The position numbers were made by a program, and so were the translations under genes. From contig JAJYKK010000022.1 in assembly GCA_021788645.1 (NCBI GenBank), positions 1-41,497 on the forward strand: 41,497 bases of DNA, written 5' to 3'. Positions 37,974 through 41,497 of this stretch are shown one piece after another. This DNA is from Pseudomonadota bacterium (GTDB lineage: Bacteria; Pseudomonadota; Gammaproteobacteria; Burkholderiales; JAKAFK01). Below the pieces are notes generated by a model. It was given only the letters and a program-made list of their open reading frames with translations. It searched no databases and had not been told where the DNA came from. The first letter of the stretch is position 1; each line of letters begins with the position of its first letter.

Positions 37974-38774
37974 ATGTCCCCTCTCGTCGAATTGACCGAC
38001 GTCGCCTTCGCGTATGGCGAGCGCCCAGTGCTCTCGGGCATCAACATGGCGATTCCGCGCGGCAAGGTGGTCGCCATCATGGGCGGTTCGGGCAGCGGCA
38101 AGACCACGCTGCTGCGGCTCATCGGCGGGCAGTTGCGGCCGCAGGCGGGGCAGGTCAAGGTGGCGGACCGGGTGGTGAGCGAGCTGCGGTCCGGGGACTT
38201 GTACCGCTTTCGCCGCCGCCTGGGCATGCTGCTGCAGTTCGGCGCCCTGTTCACCGACCTGTCGGTGTTCGACAATGTGGCCTTTCCCTTGCGGGAGCAC
38301 ACCCGGCTGCCGGAGAGCCTCATCCGCGACCTGGTGCTCATGAAGCTTCATGCGGTGGGCCTGCGGGGCGCGCGCCAGTTGATGCCCGCGGAACTGTCCG
38401 GGGGCATGGCGCGGCGGGTGGCGCTGGCGCGCGCGGTGGCGCTCGACCCGATGCTCATCCTCTACGACGAACCATTCACTGGCCTCGATCCGATTTCGCT
38501 TGCGGTGATCGGCAACCTGATTCGCCGGCTCAACGATGCGCTGGGCGCGACCTCCATCGTGGTGACGCACGATGTGCACGAATCCCTCGCCATCGTCGAT
38601 GATATCTATTTCGTTTCCGAAGGGCGCGTCGTGGCGCATGGCACGGCGGCGCAGATGAGCGATTCGGCCTTGCCCTTCGTGCGCCAGTTCGTCCACGGCG
38701 AAATGGATGGACCGGTGCCCTTCCAGTACGCGGCGCCCCCCTATGGGGAAGATCTCCGGTTGGGGCGGCCATGA
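37974..38774 (+). CDS. mlaF: Phospholipid transport ABC ATPase MlaF
   Basis: 266 residues. Walker A GGSGSGKT at about 37-44, signature LSGGMARRVALARA near 142, Walker B LILYDEPFTGLDPI. MlaF drives the MlaFEDB inner-membrane complex that exchanges phospholipids with MlaC to keep the outer membrane asymmetric. Its stop overlaps mlaE as ATGA. Confidence 0.94.
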   Translation: MSPLVELTDVAFAYGERPVLSGINMAIPRGKVVAIMGGSGSGKTTLLRLIGGQLRPQAGQVKVADRVVSELRSGDLYRFRRRLGMLLQFGALFTDLSVFDNVAFPLREHTRLPESLIRDLVLMKLHAVGLRGARQLMPAELSGGMARRVALARAVALDPMLILYDEPFTGLDPISLAVIGNLIRRLNDALGATSIVVTHDVHESLAIVDDIYFVSEGRVVAHGTAAQMSDSALPFVRQFVHGEMDGPVPFQYAAPPYGEDLRLGRP

Positions 38775-39562
38775 TCGACTGGTTCCTGGATACCTTCGGC
38801 AGCGTTGGGCAGCGCGTCTTGCAAAGCGTCCGGCGCCTGGGCTACGCGGCGCGCTTCTTCCTCTTGACGCTGGCCAAGTCGGGGACGAGCTTCGCGCGCT
38901 TCGGCCTGGTCGTGAAGGAAATCTATGCGGCCGGCGTCCTGTCTCTGGTCATCATCCTGGTGTCCGGCCTGTTCGTCGGCATGGTCCTGGGGTTTCAGGG
39001 CTACAACACGCTGGCGCGCTACGGCTCGGAGAGCGCGCTCGGGGTGCTGGTGGCCTTGTCGCTTGTGCGCGAGCTGGGGCCGGTGGTCTCGGCCCTGCTG
39101 TTTGCCGGGCGCGCAGGATCGGCGATGACGGCGGAGATCGGGCTGATGAAGGCGACCGAACAGTTGGTGGCGATGGACATGATGGCGGTCGACCCGGTCG
39201 CCCGCGTCGTGGCCCCCAGGTTGTGGGGAGGCATTCTGTCGATGCCGCTGCTTTCCGCGATGTTCAGCGCCGTCGGCGTCTTCGGGGGCTACCTGGTCGG
39301 GGTGGTGCTGATCGGGGTGGACGAGGGCTCGTTCTGGTCCCAGATGCAGGCGGCGGTGGACTTCCGGGAAGATATCGTCAACGGGGTGATCAAGAGTGTC
39401 GTCTTCGGCGTCGCGGTCACCGCCATCGCGGTCTTCGAAGGCTATGACGCGCCGCCCACGGCGGAGGGCGTCTCGCGCGCGACGACGCGCACGGTGGTCA
39501 CTTCCTCGCTGGTCATCCTGGGGCTCGACTTCATCATGACGGCTTTCATGTTTCGGGGGTAG
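38771..39562 (+). CDS. mlaE: Phospholipid transport permease MlaE
   Basis: 263 residues with about five to six hydrophobic helices. SGLFVGMVLGFQGYNTLARYG, RELGPVVSALLFAGRAGSAM and AEIGLMKATEQLVAMDMMAVDP (listed here as separate blocks) are the MlaE signatures. It is the membrane core of the Mla complex. Followed 3 nt later by mlaD. Confidence 0.94.
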   Translation: MIDWFLDTFGSVGQRVLQSVRRLGYAARFFLLTLAKSGTSFARFGLVVKEIYAAGVLSLVIILVSGLFVGMVLGFQGYNTLARYGSESALGVLVALSLVRELGPVVSALLFAGRAGSAMTAEIGLMKATEQLVAMDMMAVDPVARVVAPRLWGGILSMPLLSAMFSAVGVFGGYLVGVVLIGVDEGSFWSQMQAAVDFREDIVNGVIKSVVFGVAVTAIAVFEGYDAPPTAEGVSRATTRTVVTSSLVILGLDFIMTAFMFRG

Positions 39563-39565
39563 GCA

Positions 39566-40051
39566 ATGCAGCGAACGACGCTGGACGTGTGGGTGGGCTT
39601 GTTCGTCGTGGGGGGGCTGGCAGCGCTTCTGGTGCTCGCGCTCAAGGTGGGAAACCTGAGTGCGCTCGGCATGTCCCATACCTATACCGTTTATGCCGAT
39701 TTCGGCAATATTGGCGGCCTGAAGGTGCGCGCGCCGGTGAAGAGCGCGGGGGTGGTGGTGGGAAGGGTCTCGGACATCGCGTTCGACAACAAGACCTTCG
39801 AGGCGCGCGTCGCGCTGAACCTCGATGCGCGCTATCATTTCCCCGTCGACAGTTCGGCCGACATCCTGACGTCCGGCCTGCTGGGCGAACAGTATGTGGG
39901 CCTCGAACCGGGCGCCTCGAATCGGGTGCTTGCGGCGGGCAGCACCATCCGCCTCACGCAATCGGCGGTGATTCTCGAGAACCTGATCGGGCAGTTCCTG
40001 TTCAACAAGGCACAAGGCGGCTCCGGCGCATCCGGGGGCGCGGGGCAATAA
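39566..40051 (+). CDS. mlaD: Phospholipid transport protein MlaD
   Basis: 161 residues with one N-terminal membrane helix (about 7-28) and an MCE domain (VYADFGNIGGLKVRAPVKSAGVVVG, about 43-67). It forms the periplasmic hexamer of the Mla complex. A Gly/Ser-rich tail ends the protein. AGG lies close before the ATG. Confidence 0.93.
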   Translation: MQRTTLDVWVGLFVVGGLAALLVLALKVGNLSALGMSHTYTVYADFGNIGGLKVRAPVKSAGVVVGRVSDIAFDNKTFEARVALNLDARYHFPVDSSADILTSGLLGEQYVGLEPGASNRVLAAGSTIRLTQSAVILENLIGQFLFNKAQGGSGASGGAGQ

Positions 40052-40121
40052 TCGGTGAAGCAGGTTTGGACGGGCGCGCAGGCGCCCGTGGGGGCCTGAA
40101 CAAGTTGGAGAAAGGACAAAG

Positions 40122-40733
40122 ATGGTTTTTCGGATAATGTCGGTGCTCGCCGCAGGCGTGTTCGCGGTTTCCGTCCAGGCGGCGCAGATCACGTCGCCCG
40201 ACGCGCTGGTGAAGTCGACCGCGCAGCACGTCATCGTGCTGCTCAAGCAGGCGCAAGGCCATGATCACCAGCAGCGCAAGGAGATCCTCGAGACGGTGGA
40301 GCCGGACTTCGACTTCACCCACATGACGCGCCTCGCGGTCGGGCGCTATTGGCGGCAGGCCACGCCGCAGCAGCAAGCGGCACTCACGCAGCAGTTCCGG
40401 GCCCTGCTCGTGAACACCTATGCCAACTCGCTATCGCGCTACCGCAACCAGACCATCCAATACAAGCCGCTGCGGCTTGAGCCCGGCGCCGACTATGCGA
40501 CGGTGCGGACGTTGGTGGTGGAGTCCGGCGGACAGCCCATCCCGATCGACTACCACATGCAGAAGATGCCGGACGGATGGAAGGTCTACGATGTGGTGGT
40601 CGATGGCGTCAGCCTGGTGATCAACTACCGCAGCTCCTTCGCGGACGAAATCCAGCGCTCCGGGATCGCGGGGCTGATCGGCGTGCTGCAGCGCAAGAAT
40701 GCGGCCCTGGCGGCCGACGAACGCGGCGGCTGA
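40122..40733 (+). CDS. mlaC: Periplasmic phospholipid-binding protein MlaC
   Basis: 203 residues. Signal peptide to about residue 20 (AVSVQA), then the Tgt2/MlaC fold with VEPDFDFTHMTRLAVGRYWRQAT and YDVVVDGVSLVINYRSSF. It shuttles lipids between MlaD and the outer-membrane MlaA complex. A strong GGAGAAAGG site precedes the ATG. A 70-nt spacer separates it from mlaD. Confidence 0.93.
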   Translation: MVFRIMSVLAAGVFAVSVQAAQITSPDALVKSTAQHVIVLLKQAQGHDHQQRKEILETVEPDFDFTHMTRLAVGRYWRQATPQQQAALTQQFRALLVNTYANSLSRYRNQTIQYKPLRLEPGADYATVRTLVVESGGQPIPIDYHMQKMPDGWKVYDVVVDGVSLVINYRSSFADEIQRSGIAGLIGVLQRKNAALAADERGG

Positions 40734-40735
40734 GC

Positions 40736-41053
40736 ATGATCGTTGTCGACGGCGAGGGGCGCTACCGGATCGACGGGCCGATGACCCTCGACAACGTGGC
40801 TGCCCTGCTGGACCAGGGGCACAAGGTTTTTGCCCCGGACGGCCGGATCGAGGTCGACCTTGGCGCGGTGGGCGAGGTCGATTCCAGCGCCTGTGCGCTG
40901 CTGCTCGAATGGCTTCGGCATGCGCGTTCGCGCGGCCAGGAGATCCAGTACCGCAACCCGCCCGCCAGCCTTGCGACGCTCGCCTCGCTATACGGCGTGT
41001 CGCGCTATCTCCCGCTCCTCGACGCCTCCCCGGCCGGTGTGCCTGCGCCATGA
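40736..41053 (+). CDS. mlaB: STAS-domain protein MlaB
   Basis: 105 residues, a single STAS domain with EVDLGAVGEVDSSACALLLEW, where the Ser pair is at the usual phosphorylation-like site. MlaB binds MlaF and is needed for its activity. Begins 2 nt after mlaC and overlaps the next gene as ATGA. Confidence 0.9.
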   Translation: MIVVDGEGRYRIDGPMTLDNVAALLDQGHKVFAPDGRIEVDLGAVGEVDSSACALLLEWLRHARSRGQEIQYRNPPASLATLASLYGVSRYLPLLDASPAGVPAP

Positions 41054-41497
41054 CGCCGGGAGGCGATCCTATCCCGGCGATCCGCGTGCAGGGCGTTCAC
41101 AAGCACTTCGGGTCGCTCCATGCCTTGCGCGGGGTGGACCTGGCCATCGAGCAAGGGGAGTTCTTCGCGCTGCTCGGCCCCAACGGCGCCGGCAAGACGA
41201 CGCTGATCAGCATCCTCGCCGGGCTGGCGCGGGCGGATGAGGGGCGCGTGGAGATCCTGGGCTTCGACGTCCGGCACGACTATCGGCGGGCTCGCCGGGC
41301 CCTGGGCGTGGTGCCGCAGGAACTGGTCTTCGATCCGTTCTTCACCGTGCGCGAGTTTCTCACCATTCAATCCGGCTATTACGGGCTTCGCCGCAACGAG
41401 GCCTGGATCGAGGAGTTGCTGCACCATCTCGACCTCACGCCCAAGGCCGACACCAACATGCGCAACCTCTCCGGCGGTATGAAGCGGCGTGCGTTGG
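41050..41497 (+). CDS. ABC-2 type transporter ATP-binding protein (partial, runs off the window)
   Basis: The first 149 residues of an ABC ATPase. Walker A GPNGAGKT, the Q-loop region GVVPQELVFDPFFTVREFL, and the signature LSGGMKRR at the cut end. The style is that of the YadG/CcmA-like export ATPases that follow mla genes in many beta-proteobacteria, where a permease gene comes next. The substrate is unknown. The gene is incomplete because the window ends, not because it is broken. Confidence 0.88.
   Translation, partial: MTPGGDPIPAIRVQGVHKHFGSLHALRGVDLAIEQGEFFALLGPNGAGKTTLISILAGLARADEGRVEILGFDVRHDYRRARRALGVVPQELVFDPFFTVREFLTIQSGYYGLRRNEAWIEELLHHLDLTPKADTNMRNLSGGMKRRAL

Noticed and set aside
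38741..40246. 501-residue open frame antisense to mlaE and mlaD
   Set aside because: Same shadow pattern; the plus-strand mla genes are unmistakable.

Overview
The window is about 41.5 kb of GC-rich (roughly two-thirds G+C), gene-dense chromosome from a Gram-negative proteobacterium. It carries LPS transport, Kdo synthesis and Mla lipid-transport genes. The rpoN cluster has the layout hpf-ptsN-hprK-rapZ, and hprK sits next to ptsN, which points to the beta/gamma-proteobacterial border rather than to enteric bacteria. Many genes overlap by 4 nt (ATGA), and long antisense open frames are common, as expected from GC-rich codon use. No rRNA, tRNA, IS element, phage gene or CRISPR array was seen.

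Layout. (1) 41-7200, plus strand: a complete F-type ATP synthase operon, atpZ-like, atpI, atpB, E, F, H, A, D, G, C. The order beta-gamma is swapped relative to the usual gamma-beta, and the c subunit has a tryptophan at the position that is Gln32 in Na+-type rings. (2) 7191-10719, minus: an Ala/Pro-rich secreted surface-adhesin-E-like protein, then a marR / isochorismatase-like hydrolase / DHA2 pump operon with a good promoter. (3) 11010-19844, minus: kdsD-kdsC-lptC-lptA-lptB-rpoN-hpf-ptsN-hprK-rapZ, followed by a NusG-domain-II protein and a Gx-transporter family membrane protein. (4) 20055-22043, plus: a CPA2 (Kef-type) antiporter with RCK domains, divergent from kdsD. (5) 22064-25229, minus: a cytoplasmic GH15 glucoamylase overlapping a glucose-dehydrogenase-like SDR. 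(6) 25735-26763, plus: SrkA/YihE kinase. (7) 27023-32146: a LysR regulator divergent from an EmrA-EmrB-outer-membrane-factor tripartite efflux operon. (8) 32150-34098, minus: a luciferase-like oxidoreductase and an NAD-dependent epimerase. (9) 34257-37793, plus: fixABCX, an electron-bifurcating ETF system. (10) 37974-41497, plus: mlaFEDCB and the start of a second ABC ATPase gene that runs off the window, with a near-consensus sigma-70 promoter.

How it fits together. Regions 3 and 10 serve envelope biogenesis (Kdo, LPS export, phospholipid trafficking) plus nitrogen-PTS and sigma-54 control. Regions 1 and 9 concern energy coupling: proton-driven ATP synthesis, and bifurcation of NADH electrons to quinone and low-potential ferredoxin. 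The two-cluster FixX resembles that of nitrogen fixers, but no nif gene is in view. Regions 2 and 7 are two independent MFS drug-export modules with their own regulators. No wholly unknown multi-gene system stands out. The observations most worth following are the rearranged ATP synthase with its unusual c subunit, the NusG-II/Gx pair appended to rapZ, and the glucoamylase-dehydrogenase pair.
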